From assembly GCF_937616625.2 (NCBI RefSeq), contig NC_065577.1:5187001-5251000 (forward strand): a DNA stretch of 64,000 bases. The letters run 5' to 3'. This document shows, piece after piece, positions 23,094 through 34,302 of this stretch (position 1 is its first letter; every line of letters begins with the position of its first letter). A program made the position numbers and the translations under genes. This DNA is from Mercurialis annua (taxonomy: Eukaryota > Streptophyta > Magnoliopsida > Malpighiales > Euphorbiaceae). The notes under the pieces are model-generated. The model was given only the letters and a program-made list of their open reading frames with translations, searched no databases and was not told the DNA's origin.

Positions 23094-23392
23094 GGGCTAA
23101 GGTCATAAAAATTCATCAACTTTACACGTTTTTTCATTTTAAAATTTTTCTCATTTTCATGCACGAACTACCACTTTTTCTCAAATTCATGCACAGTGCT
23201 GAGGTGTCACGACTCCATTGGTGTAATTGGCTGAGGTGGAGGTCATTTTACACCAATGAATGAGTGACACCTCAGCACCGTGCATGAATTTGGGAAAAAG
23301 TGATAGTTCGTGCATGAAAATGAGAAAATTTAAACTGCATGATTAAAATGAGAAAACGTGTAAAGTTCGTGATTTTTTTTTTACATTAACCC
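23094..23392. mobile_element. Fold-back MITE, family 1, copy C
   Basis: Matches copies A and B at 9,913 and 10,362. Flanks CTTTAAAAA and TTTTAAAAA agree at 8 of 9 bases. The duplicated block at 30,720-30,735 reads TTGGCTTTAAAAACCAATTG without the element, which is a direct empty site. Confidence 0.9.
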
Positions 23393-24519
23393 TTTTAAAA
23401 ACCAACTGATTAGTTTATAAAAATATTCTCATAACAATTATTGGCATAAAGACTCGAATATGATTACACTTACATATAATTTGATTCTAAAACAATCAAC
23501 TCATTTGAATTTTTAACGCATGATTTAAAAGGTTGATACTATTTTTTTAAGAAAAGGCCAATGTTAATTGATGATACATCAAATAATTAATTCAAAAAGT
23601 AATTTAATTTAAACTTAATCAAATGTTTTCAAAATTTGAGAATCCATTTGTAATATATAGTCCATTTGGATCTTTAAAGAGTTTTATGGATCAAATTAAA
23701 GAAAAATTGATAAGTACCCTACATGTGTCATTTTATTTAGAGATTTACGGTGGATAAAAAAAAGTTGACAACATAAATTAAAAGATTACAAATTGCACAA
23801 ATAGATTTAGATAATTAAAGGAATACGGTCAACCTTTTAAAAAAAATAAACTGTTATAAAAATCTAAATCTTCTACAAAATCTCAAAGAATAATATATAT
23901 ATATATATATATATCAATTAATTTTCTAGAATCTTTAAGAATCCTTAAATATATTAATTGTTTATTTTTATAAAATATAATATATACAACGACAATTGAT
24001 GTATTCTTTACAAACATGAACTGATTTGAAAAACAAAATCATCAACTAATTTTTGAAATAAAAAAATTTCCAGCAATGAATAAATTCATCAACTCATCAT
24101 TTGAAACGGATAAGTGTGTTCTTAAAATTAAAACAAAGATTTTCATCTACAATAGGCTGAAATTATGTATTATAATTGTTGAATAAGGTGTTTACTAATG
24201 ATTCGAAATAGTGATGATTCGAATCATTAGTGATTCGAAACAACGAAAATAATAATTCATCAAATTAAAAATTGGGTTATAATTGGTCTAATTACATGAG
24301 TATATGATCAAAATCGAAGAATACATTTTTATGCAATTACATGCATTTTTTATTCCAAAATGAGAAAATATTCACGATGAAATAAATTGCCACTGTTAGT
24401 ATTTTAAATTGTTCATAAAACTTCAAACTTTTAGATAAGTTAACTATTAGTATACTAATGGTTAACGAAAGGATAATTAAAATGAAGATTAACATGATTT
24501 ATTTTTCAACAATGCAGGA

Positions 24520-24829
24520 ATGACAACATTGAGGGTTCTTGTTTACTATGACAGATTATGGGATGAAGATCTAAACTACTCATATTATAAGATCAAAGAC
24601 ATTTTAGTTAAAGAGGATGCGAAATTTGAAACTCTAAAAGCACTTATTTATGGTATACTAAAGGTTAATTATGGAGAAACTGAAATAATCATCAAATATC
24701 AACTGGAATCAAATCAGCGAGCTGTGGATATCGATGAAGGGACCATTAGAAGGACAAGAAAAATATAAATGTATCAAATATGGACAACAGGGGCATAACA
24801 AGAAGACATGTCATAATCTTGCAAAATAA
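24520..24829 (+). pseudogene. MULE transposase remnant: N-terminal domain joined to zinc knuckle
   Basis: The frame 24,520-24,768 begins MTTLRVLVYYDRLWDEDLNY and resembles the N-terminal region of plant MuDR transposases. It may follow a splice acceptor (CAATGCAG at about 24,510-24,517). One base off frame, directly after it, comes KCIKYGQQGHNKKTCHN and a stop at 24,827-24,829. This is the C-terminal CCHC knuckle of MULE transposases with its second cysteine changed to tyrosine. The catalytic DDE domain, several hundred residues in full-length proteins, is absent between them. The family assignment of the first part is moderate, that of the knuckle stronger. Confidence 0.68.
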
Positions 24830-25716
24830 AAATAATTTGGCCAAATTAATAATATATGAACAAATAAATTTTTTTAATGGTTTAAGTTAATTTTTACAAC
24901 ACATTTTTTAATTATTTTCATTAAAATTCGTAATCCCTTCCCATGTTATCTATTAATTTATTAATTTCAAAGGTTTCTTTATGTGTAAATAACAGTACAC
25001 TATCACTTAACCAATAGTGTACTATTAGTTAATTTTTATAACATTTATTTGATTTTAATCACTTAAGATATTTTTACAAAATCAAAACTATCAATCAAAT
25101 GGATTAAAATTATGCAGGTAACATGTAGTTAATTAATAGAATACTATTAATTAACTAACAATATAGTCTTAGTACACTTATATTAAATACACATATATAT
25201 TTAAATAACTTGAAAATGTAACACTAAAAAATACACCAATTGCAAACCACAATAAACTATATATTTGACAAAAACATATGTTTTCATAACAAAATAAAGT
25301 AAAACAAAAATATTCTGAAATTGGTTACAAAACTGCAACTGTTTTCATTTAAAAAAAAAATCATACAATTTTCAATCTGTCAAACACATATAATCCTTCT
25401 GCATCGCCTTCATCTTTGATCTACCCTTCAAATTTTGGTTTCTTTTTCACCTCCTCATCGCTGACAATGTTTCTAGTATACTTGTCTTTTCCATATTGAA
25501 AAAACAAGAAATGATCGGCAGGTTTGATAAAGTACTCCCCGTCCTACATGTTACAAAATTAACAACATGAATACACAATAAAAAGTTCAGAAAAGGGTCT
25601 AAAAACATAAACACATTTATACTCTCAGTTAACCTGTAGTTAACTATTGGTAAACTACGACTAAGTAAATATGCTATTAACATCATGACAACATTTTAGC
25701 ATAATATTAGAATAAA

Positions 25717-26172
25717 GTTAACTGCTAGTTAACCATCAGACAACTACATAGCTACCCTTAATTAGGTAACAAACAAATAGCATACATAAAAAAACACAAA
25801 ACTAACATAATAGATACATAATTGAACTACAACAACCAAATGACCAATAGACTAAATATAGTTATACAACCCTAACTATATTATTCAATCGCTGGAAACA
25901 ACTAACAAAATCAATTAAAGGTAAAAAAAAAGCATAAACATTACAGTTAACTATTAGTTAACCATCAAACAACTACATAGTAACCCTTAAACATGTAACA
26001 AATAAATAGCATACATAAAAAACCAAAACTAACATAACAGATACATAATTGAACCGATGCAACCAAGTGACCAATAGACTAAACATAGTTATACAACCCT
26101 AACTATATTATTTAATCACAGGAAACAACTAACAAAAAATCAATTAAAGGTAAAAAAAAATTAAAAACAACT
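25717..26172. repeat. 228-bp tandem duplication inside the MULE
   Basis: Two head-to-tail copies, 25,717-25,944 and 25,945-26,172. Both start at GTTAACT(G/A)(C/T)TAGTTAACCATCA and end near CAATTAAAGGTAAAAAAAAA. They differ by scattered substitutions. Confidence 0.85.
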
Positions 26173-26902
26173 TACCTTAACAGTCATAGGAGGAGGAGGA
26201 ACAATTTGTTTCTTTTTTTACTTATCGGTGACTGTAAATAACTCAAATTTACTATCACTTTCTTCTTGATTAATAAGAACTTTAACATATCTTACAGCAA
26301 TATGATCACCATTTATCTTCTTCCCCTTGTTAACTTCAGTGATTTAAAAATCCTCAAAATCATTATCGATTTTTTATTTTGCGTTACAGAATCTACGGTT
26401 CTTTGTCGATGATTGGCCATCTAAAAACTCTATCTTTCTTTTGCTTCCAATCTTCTTCAATTTCTCCATTGCAATTTTTTGGTCGGAGAAGGTTTCATTG
26501 ATGACTGCTTTGTCGATGACCTAGTTTTGGCCATATTGATATTTTTGTCAACCTAAATTCAGAACAAACAAGGAAAGATTGAGATATATGAAATTTGCGG
26601 AAAGCCGGGCGTGAATCTATGAAACCTACTTGAAAATAGAAACATGTAAATCAATCGTGGATCTTCTCCATAACGACAACCGTAAATTTTAAATTTTAGT
26701 TTATTTGTTAAAGATGAAAGTTGTTTAATCAAAGAAATAAAAGCTTCAACGTGTTGTATCTAAAATGAAAAGGCTAAACGTAATATTGGGAATAATTAGG
26801 CCTAAACCCGTACCCTGGCTAATTTTCTCATCAAATTATACTTTAAAGATCTATTTGCAATTTGTTTTATAATAGAGCCCATTTATATTATTTATATATT
26901 TT

Positions 26903-27213
26903 GGCCAAATGACTAATAAAAGCTAAATTTTTCATGAAAGTTTTAGAAAAGTCTAAACATTTCAATTTTATCCAATTTATCCTGAAACGCATAATGTCGT
27001 TTCAATTATATCTAATTACACAATTTTACTTTATGTGGCGCTGATGTGTGGCATTGTCACATCAGCGCCACATAGGAGTCACATGGGCAAAATTACATAT
27101 TTGAACATTATTGAAAAGAAATCATGTGTTTCAGGACGAATTGGATAAAATTGAAAAGTCTGAACTTTTGTGAAACTTTCATGAAAGGTTTGACCTTTTT
27201 TGATCATTTGGCC
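26903..27213. mobile_element. Fold-back MITE, family F, copy A
   Basis: Starts GGCCAAATGACTAATAAAAG and ends TTTTGATCATTTGGCC. The centre is a strong hairpin, TGTGGCGCTGATGTG facing CACATCAGCGCCACA. The flanks do not give a clean target duplication. The orthologous copy in the duplicated block (about 31,069-31,338) lies at the centre of a large palindrome. Confidence 0.75.
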
Positions 27214-27233
27214 TATATTTATTATAAAATCTT

Positions 27234-28334
27234 GGCCAAAGACACAAAAAAACCCTCGTACTTTTACAAAAAGTACAAGACAGCCTTTTAACCCTTTTTG
27301 GGTACAAATCGACCCTTTAATTTTTTTTGGAACAAAAAAGCCCTTCCGTCCAAAATTTCCGGTAACTGGTGACATAGCACATAAGGAAAAAAATTTGAAA
27401 ACACCCTTAATGTTTAAAAAACTTACCAATTTTATATTTATAATTTTTAACACGTTTCACCGTCTTTTTAATTTAAATATCAATAATTAAATAATAATTA
27501 AAATTAAAATACTTATTAAAATAAATCGAAACACAATTAAACGAATCAAAACCTAATTATTACTTCGATACCCAATTAAATCAACCAGAATCTAATTAAA
27601 CATTTCGAAACACAATTAAACTAATCGAAACACATCAAAGCCCAATCGAAATTTCTTTTTTTTTTAATTTTTTTTGAAACCTCATCTGGAGGAGAATTCT
27701 CCGATCGTCGGAGGAGAATTCTCCTCCGGCAAGAACAAACTAGCAGGTAATTTGTTCTTGAAGAGCAGCCATTGAAGGTCTGTTCTTCAATGGTCTGTTT
27801 CATGAAGAACAGATCGTCATGTCTATTCTTGTCTGTTCTTGCCGGAGGAGAATTCTTCGGCAGGCGACCGGAAAATTCTCCTTCGGGTGTTGTTTTAAAA
27901 AAAAGTAAAAAAAAAACTGATGTTTAAAATTAGATTTCTAATTGGTTTAATTAGATCTCGATATATTTATTTATTTTAAACACATCAAATTCAATTGTTT
28001 TTCGAAGTTTTTAATTAGGTTTTGATTGATGTGATCGGGTTTCAATTGTTTTAAATTGGTTTTAATTTATAATTTTATTTAATTATAAATATTTAAATGA
28101 TAAGAGGGTGAAAACGGTTAAAAATTATAAATATAAAATTAGTTGGTATTTTAAACATTAAGGGTGGTTTTGAACTTTTTCCCCATGTGCCACGTCATTA
28201 ATTAACTGAGATTTTGGACGGAAAAGTTTTTTGTTCAATTTTAAAAGTTAGAGGGTCGATTTGTTCCAAAAATAAGTTAAAGGACTTTCTTGTACTTTCT
28301 GAAAAACTTTAGAGGTTTTTTTGTACATTCAGCC
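27234..28334. mobile_element. Long fold-back element M1 with 9-bp TSD
   Basis: Flanked by the perfect 9-bp duplication TAAAATCTT (27,225-27,233 and 28,335-28,343). Inverted arms of more than 200 bp run inwards. The blocks GTACAAGACAGCC, CAAATCGACCCT, CCCTTAATGTTTAAAA and TTTTATATTTATAATTTTTA are all matched by complements on the right. No transposase. The centre holds a GC-richer palindromic island (27,688-27,886). It lies 20 bp beyond the family F MITE. Confidence 0.88.
27688..27886. repeat. Palindromic island at the centre of element M1
   Basis: Contains GGAGGAGAATTCTCC several times, exactly or with one change. Also present are inverted pairs such as CAAGAACAAA with TTTGTTCTTG, and GAACAG with CTGTTC. 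The inner self-complementary core is GGAGAATTCTCC. Composition is clearly less AT-rich than the arms around it. Confidence 0.8.
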
Positions 28335-28343
28335 TAAAATCTT

Positions 28344-29456
28344 AACGGCATAATGTTTTTTTTTTAAATCCACGACTTTGACCATTTTTCAAATATATTT
28401 GGGAAAAGGGGTCAAATAAACTCATACCGTTTGGCTTATGGGTTAAGTAGGCCCTTAACGTTCGAAAAGATGAAATTATGCCCATAACGTTTGCAAATCG
28501 CATCATATAGGCCTTCGTTCTTAACACGGTTCCAACCTCCGTCTATTTTTGCCAACATGGACTCATTAATTGCCAGCTTGAATTGTCATTGCGGACTCAA
28601 CAACTTTCTTCGTATCAGTTAAGCCCCCTAACGTTTGACTATTGGATCATATAGACCCTTAACGTTCGAAAAGGTGCAACTAAGCCCTTAATACCCTAAT
28701 GTTGGAGTTCGTTTTTAAATTTTTTTATTTTAAATAGGCCAAATATAGAATTAGGGTTCTTTTTTATTTTAGACCAAATATACTGACTGGACCCTCTCGT
28801 TTGTTTCGGTTTTGAATCTGGACCCTCATGATCTTTTTTTCCGATGGAGATACTTGACGTTTTAAAAATATTTCACATCGGACCCTCCGAACCTAAAATG
28901 CCATCTTGTCTATCCACCTCATCGCTAGCGTGTCAAATTAAATTAAAAATAATAAAACTTTGTCCACCTCAGTGCTGATGTGAAAAATGCCCTATAATTA
29001 GAAAAAAATCTACAATGATTTTTTTGAAAAAAATAATATTTTTATTTAAAATTTAGTAACAGTTACAAATAATTTATTTTAAAATAAAATTAAAAAAAAC
29101 AAGTTGAGTTATAGCTTGGCATATAATTTTTGAGTTATAGCTCACCCTCGCCCACGCTCTGTTCTTTCTTCCCCGACTCATCAGAACCCATTCCTTTCCT
29201 TTTTTTCCCACCTCATCAATACCACCATCTCCTTTCACACCTCATCAACAGCACCATCTCCTTCCCCAGCTTGTACTTTCTCTCATTTCCTATATTAAAA
29301 TTGTACTCTTTGTCCTTTTTCTTATTTTATTTTTTTCCAATTGAATTATATAAAGAGGCAGAGAAGCAAGTGATAAGGCGGAGACGGCAACAGCAGCATC
29401 GATGGACCTACTCCACTTCCTCGTTTCTTTGATGGACCTTTTTTCCACCAACGACG
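28344..29456. other. Repeat-derived spacer, no gene recognised
   Basis: Positions 28,440-28,720 hold diverged repeats of a block around CCCTTAACGTTCGAAAAG (near 28,450 and 28,660), which look like a broken MITE. Positions 28,740-29,000 have phrases such as GGACCCTC in series, also MITE-like. A pyrimidine-rich stretch near 29,130-29,340 leaves a 100-codon frame with no recognisable domain. I do not call a gene. Confidence 0.45.
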
Positions 29457-31338
29457 GGCTTTAATTTTTGATTGATTGAATGAGACAAATAAATACAATG
29501 AATGTTCAGCTATTTATAGCATCAATAACTAGAGTCCTAATCTAAATCTAATTCCGAACAAAATAATTCTAACGAGCCTCAAACTCTTATTTAATCCTAC
29601 CATTAAGCTAAAGGCTCTTATGGGCCTTATCCAAAGCAAGCCCATTTAACTCGTTGGACTTTCTCCTTTTAGACCGGTGTAAACGTATATAAATATATAA
29701 TTTTTATTTATATTCTAGAAAAAACAAATTTAATATAAAACGTATATGCAAATAACATTTTTTTTATATAAAATTTTATTAGCACTCAGAGATGAAATAC
29801 AAAAGATATGGTGCAAAGCTATTTTGACATAATGGCAATAGGAATTGTAAAAGAGATATTAGTCGGTTTATATATTTCTTGGGTTATAAGAAATAAAGGA
29901 GTAGTGTTTTGAACTTGAATGCATTCATTGATTGTGTCGAGACCTTTTGTGGTGGATTTCAAAGCTCCTGCAGCCCAATTATCTGATGCTTCATTGTACG
30001 CCCTCTGAAAATATTTTATTCCTTCAGTATATTGTATTTTGCATTGTTGAGCTAAATTTACTGTTATAGGATTTTGAGCACCTGGAATTAGATCTTTATT
30101 AATAGTCTCTAATGCTTTTTTTGATTTAGATAAAGTTATCCAAGATGAATTTTTTAAATTAAGAGTATCCCAACTAAAAGTGGACTGACATTATGACGAA
30201 TCAATAGTTGCTTCGCAGAACTTGTAAAGAGCTTCTCTTGATCTGATATCATATCCTTCACCAACTTGTGTTTGAATGAAAATTAATGTCGTGAAAACAG
30301 AAGTTAAAGAAATTAATCGGAGAAGATGACCCATTTTAAAAATCTAGATGTTTTCTTTTACGAAATAAAAAATTGCATTATCCTAAAAGCACATGACATA
30401 TTTATACACAACAATCTTGCATCAAATGAGGAAATGAATATGTAACCAACAAATTATGATTTGTTGCTATAGTTAGTACATACAACCTAAAAATAAGGGC
30501 ATAATTTTTTCAGTATAAGAAATTTTTTATTTAGGAGATTTTTAATGTCCACCTTAGCAAATATGTTATGCTTATTATAGAAAACTCTAATTCTATAAAA
30601 ACTTATTTCTTATAATTAAACAAATAAATGACGAGTTAATTTTATGTACATATCATGAGTTCATCAAAAAAATATAATTTGGTACAAAGAATTGAGCACT
30701 TATTACACATACATAAAGTTTGGCTTTAAAAACCAATTGATAAGTTTATAAAAATATTTGATTACATGTACATATAATTTGGCTTTAAAAAATCAACTCA
30801 TTAAAATTTTTGATGCATAATTTAAAAGGTTGATGCTATATTTTTTTAAGAAAAAGCCAATGCTAATTGATGGTACATAAAAAATTAATTCTAAAAATAA
30901 TTTAATTTAAACTTAATCAAATGTTTTCAAAATTTTAGGATCTATTTGTAATATATAGTTCATTTGGATCTTTAAAAAGTTTTGTGGATCAAATTATACT
31001 TTAAAGATCTATTTGCAATTTGTTTTAAAATAGAGGCCATTTATATTCTTTATATATTTTGGTCAAATGATTAAAAAAAGTCAAATCTTTCATAAAAGTT
31101 TCAGAAAACTCCAAACCTTTCAATTTTATCAAATTTGTCATGAAACGCATAATGTCGTTTCAATTTTATGTGGCACTGATGTGTGGCATGCCACATCAGC
31201 GCCACGTAGGAGTCACATGAGTAAAATTACATAGTCGAACATTATTTAAACGAAATCATGTGTTTCAGGACAAATTGGATAAAATTGAAAAGTTTGGACT
31301 TTTATAAAATTTTCATAAGAGGTTTGGCATTTTTTGGT
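29457..31338. repeat. Duplicated block, copy B
   Basis: Counterpart of 21,846-27,213 without the MITE and the MULE. It carries the PMEI-like pseudogene and the family F MITE. Its right half forms the left arm of the palindrome at 30,529-31,898. Confidence 0.87.
29819..30334 (-). pseudogene. PMEI-like pseudogene, single premature stop
   Basis: Colinear with the gene at 22,196 from start codon to stop codon. Codon 48, tyrosine in the intact copy, is TAA here (minus strand, 30,191-30,193). It lies between the first two cysteines of the inhibitor fold, so any product would be a 47-residue peptide. Cysteines 40 and 49 and the third and fourth cysteines remain encoded. I see no frameshift, so the loss may be recent or still segregating. 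The signal-peptide region and the TATA motif are kept. Confidence 0.85.
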
Positions 31339-31898
31339 CATTTGACCAAAATATATAAAGAATATAAATGGGCTCTATTTTAAAACAAATTGCAATTAGA
31401 TCTTTAAAGCATAATTTGATCCACAAAACTTTTTAAAGATCCAAATGAACTATATATTACAAATAAATTTTGAAAACATTTGATTAAGTTTAAATTAAAT
31501 TATTTTTAAAATTAATTTTTTATGTACCTTCAATTAACATTGGCCTTTTCTTAAAAAAATAGCATCAACCTTTTAAATCATGCATCGAAAATTTTAGTGA
31601 GTTGATTTTTTAAAGCCAAATTATATGTGCGCGTAATCATCTTCAATTCTTTATACCAATAATTGTTATGAGAATATTTTTATAAACTAATCAGTTGGTT
31701 TTTAAAGCCAAACTTTATGTGTGTGTAATAAGTGTTCAATTTTTTATACCAAATTATATTTTTTTATGAACTCATATGTACATAAAAGTAACTTGTCATT
31801 TATTTGTTTAATTATAAGAAATAATTTTTTATAGAATTAGAGTTTTTCAATAATAAGCATAGCATATTTTCTAAGGGGGCATTAAAAATCTCCTAAAT
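30529..31898. repeat. 1.37-kb palindrome (inverted duplication)
   Basis: The left arm starts ATTTAGGAGATTTTTAATG and the right arm ends with its complement CATTAAAAATCTCCTAAAT. Long blocks match in reverse throughout, for example CATTTATTTGTTTAATTATA on the right against the left at about 30,610. The centre is TGGCATGCCA (31,184-31,193), inside the family F MITE. Each arm is about 680 bp. Copy A of the duplicated block lacks the inverted copy, so the palindrome formed only at this locus. Confidence 0.92.
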
Positions 31899-31969
31899 CT
31901 ACCTCCTTTAACTTTATACTCATTCATATTCCATTTTATCATTTATTTCGAATTCCCTATTACTTTTTC

Positions 31970-32924
31970 GAACGAAGGATCAAATCGCCCCTTCAACTTG
32001 GCACAAAATATCAAACGAGTCAATTTCGACGCTTTTGGTACAAACAGACACAAAACTTACATTTTTGTATCAAAGAAACTCATAACTTGCGTTTTCGTAT
32101 CAAAAAAGCTCCTTTGACACAAAAAAAAGTGGATGAACTCATTACAGTTTTTAAACCCAATCTATCGCAATTTAACACTAATTGAATACGATTGAAAATC
32201 TAATTAACACTAATTAAAACTAAATCTAATCCCATCAAAAACCGCCGCCGCCACCGTTCTACCGACCACCGCACGCCCCAATGGAACCCTTTACCATTTG
32301 TGTTCATCCCTTTGAGGGATGAACAATCGCTCATCCTCAAAAGGATGAACAGAACCAGATTTGTGTTCATCCCTCAAAATAAACAACATTTTCATCTCTC
32401 AAAGGGATGAACAATCTGGTGTTCATCCCTTAAAGGGATGAACAAAATCGTTCATCCTTTTTAGGGATGAACAGCAAATATGTTGTTCATCCTTATAAGG
32501 GATGAACGAGCTTCTGTTCATCCTTTTTAGGGATGAACGAAGGCGTACGGAGTGGGAGCGGAGGCGTATGGCGGTGGAGGATGAACGGTGGCCGGAAAGA
32601 AAAAGAAAAGAGGAGAAGGGAAAAAAGTATCTAAATGTTTATTAAAAATTAAAATAATTATTAAAGTTTTAAAATTATAGAGATATAAATGAAAAATAAA
32701 AATTATTAAGGATTAATTTAAAAGATAAATAAAATATTGATGGTTTTGTTTTTTAATTATTTTTCATTTTCTTATGGAGAGTGTAATTCAATTGCTTGGG
32801 TGAGAGTGGGAGAGGGGATTTTTGATACAAAAACGCAATTTTTGGCTGTGTTTGTAACAAAAGTGATGAGAATGACTCTTTTAATATTTTGTGTCAAGTT
32901 GAGGGGTGAACTAATCCTTTGTTC
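31970..32924. mobile_element. Long fold-back element M2
   Basis: The ends are GAACGAAGGATCAAATCGCC and, inverted, GAACAAAGGATTAGTTCACC. The arms share CTTGGCACAAAATAT and CTTGACACAAAATAT. Flanks TTACTTTTTC and TTAATTATTC agree at 8 of 10 bases, compatible with a decayed MULE-type duplication. The same terminal family occurs at 62,705-63,586. No transposase. The island of GGATGAAC palindromes lies near its centre. Confidence 0.82.
32302..32539. repeat. Palindromic island at the centre of element M2
   Basis: About eight units, each with arms GTTCATCC(C/T) and GGATGAAC around a variable centre (TTTGAG, TTAAAG, TTTTTAG, TATAAG and others). Some units are imperfect (GCTCATCC, CATCTCTC). Confidence 0.88.
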
Positions 32925-32940
32925 TTAATTATTCATTCCT

Positions 32941-33520
32941 AATGGAGTCTGCCTTCTGATCCGGTTATGTTACCTGTAAAACAGGGTAGAAGCTAATCGG
33001 ACGGTGGTTGTCCAATTAACTCTCCGATGATAAAGTCAGTATTGAGCTTTAAGTAGAGTTTTGAGTATACATTGAAGTTGTGTGTTTATGCATACCTCAA
33101 ACTCCTTTTATAGTAGATGATCGCATACCTTATAGAGTTGTAATAGAAAGATGAATCCTATTTTGTAGGGTTTGACCCTGATTAGGAGTGATATTCCTTA
33201 TTCAGACATGAGTCCTATTTAGGAACGTCTTTCTAAATAGTCCCGTCTTCCTACGTTTTAGGTTATCTTCCTAAGTTAGAGTTTTTTTCCGAATAGGATA
33301 GATACTCGAGAATATTCTGTCCGAATCCCGGGGTCGACGCGCTTTGTCCGAGTCCTCAGGGGTTCATTCTTTCTCCTGTCGAATGATATGATATTCCAGA
33401 CGAGGCGGATCCTATGGATTCGGCCGCCGGTTCCGTCTGATTTAGCCCCTTGGGCGAGAGTCCGATATCGTCTGAGAATGGATCTCCTGCGACTCGACTC
33501 CATTGTACTTAAAATAGGAT
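32941..33520 (-). mobile_element. LTR fragment, probable, minus strand
   Basis: Read on the minus strand there is a TATA-like CTATAAAAGGAG (plus strand near 33,105), followed by an R/U5-like stretch, TTTATCATCGGAGAGTTAATT, of the kind seen in plant LTRs and comparable with 9,530-9,590. GC content is higher than in the surroundings. No PBS, PPT or coding region is seen, and both edges are approximate. Confidence 0.5.
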
Positions 33521-33616
33521 TCAGTATCCATCAATTCCCATTCTTCCATAGACCAATTTTTCACTTTATATGTATTATTATTAGTATATTTAACTTGAAT
33601 CCCACATTAAAATTTT

Positions 33617-33740
33617 GGCCTAATTATTTAAAAATCACTCACGTTCAATTTTGTCCTTTTGCACGTCGACGTATGAAAAAAAACATTTGCATCTTTATTT
33701 GAGTTTTTACATTTCGCCTCTATCAATAAAAAAAAGCAAC
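33617..33740. mobile_element. Partial family D MITE
   Basis: Starts GGCCTAATTATTTAAAAATCAC like the elements at 6,224 and 61,983, then diverges. The right arm was not found. It ends close to the Helitron at 33,754. Confidence 0.5.
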
Positions 33741-33753
33741 CGTATTCTCCCTA

Positions 33754-34302
33754 TCTATACTATATATAAAAGCACGGATGGAGGGGGGGACATGCAAATT
33801 TACCGAATAATCCTTTTCAGTTTAACACTAAATAAAAGTTTTATAGTCATTAACTAATTAGTTATTTAATTAATTACTATTATAATTAAAGTTCTAATTA
33901 GAATAGGTAGCTAAATTATCTCCAATTTAGTTTTTATTATGTAAAAAATAACTAAATTGTCTTCAAATTAGTAGGAATATCTATCTTTTAGTTTGATTTA
34001 ACTACAAAATTAAAATACTATATTTGGTCAATATATTATTTTTTAAATTTATTATCTTATTATTTTTAAAGATATTATTAATAAAATTAAGTTAATTATG
34101 GTTATTATAAAACCAAAAGAAGAATAAATTCAGTATGGAAAAAATTTAATAATTGAATATATTATATTTACTTTTACAAAAATTCTTAACTAATTTAATA
34201 TTAATTATAAATAAAAATTGATATAAGTATAATAAATTTACTAATATGTACATTGACGAGTTACGTTACGAACCACGTGCATAGCATGTAATGCGAAACT
34301 AG
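33754..34302 (+). mobile_element. Non-autonomous Helitron
   Basis: Begins TCTATACTATATATAAAAGC and ends with a short hairpin (CACGTGC / GCATGT) followed by AATGCGAAACTAG. The 3' CTAG matches the CTRR terminus of plant Helitrons. It sits between A (33,753) and T (34,303), as expected for insertion into AT. At 549 bp it has no Rep-helicase. Confidence 0.88.

Larger units (their letters stand above)
23699..26829 (+). mobile_element. Decayed Mutator-like element (MULE)
   Basis: A 3,131-bp insertion in duplicated copy A, defined by the perfect 9-bp repeat ATCAAATTA (23,690-23,698 and 26,830-26,838). Copy B has that site once, near 30,985. The ends are only loosely inverted (AGAAAAATTGATAAGTACCC against GAGAAAATTAGCCAGGGTAC), as is usual for old MULEs. 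Inside are a fragment resembling the MuDR N-terminal domain and a zinc knuckle, but no transposase core. A 228-bp tandem duplication sits at 25,717-26,172. Short motifs around GTTAACTATTAGTTAAC recur through the element. Confidence 0.85.
21846..27213. repeat. Duplicated block, copy A, with two insertions
   Basis: Aligns by eye with 29,457-31,338. Shared landmarks include AATGAGACAAATAAATACAA at the start, the PMEI reading frame, CATTTGGATCTTTAAA, and the fold-back MITE with TGAAACGCATAATGTCGTTT at the end. Copy A is interrupted by a MITE at 23,094-23,392 and a MULE at 23,699-26,829. Copy B lacks both and preserves the joined target sequences. Confidence 0.88.

Noticed and set aside
26166..26535. 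Possible captured gene on the minus strand inside the MULE
   Set aside because: A start (MAKTRSSTKQSS) and a donor-like CTTACC complement are visible, but every frame is broken by stops and no domain was recognised. Ulp1 protease, often carried by MULEs, was considered and its motifs were not found.
27079..27490. Overlapping frames of 124 and 96 codons on opposite strands
   Set aside because: Both fall across the family F MITE and the arm of M1, so they are chance frames in inverted repeats.
29130..29432. 100-codon frame in the pyrimidine-rich stretch
   Set aside because: Ser/Pro/Phe-rich low complexity from CT-rich DNA, with no domain and no promoter context.
33276..33702. Frames of 75 and 104 codons near 33.4 kb
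   Set aside because: Located in an LTR-like fragment of higher GC content. The residues show no retroelement or host domain.
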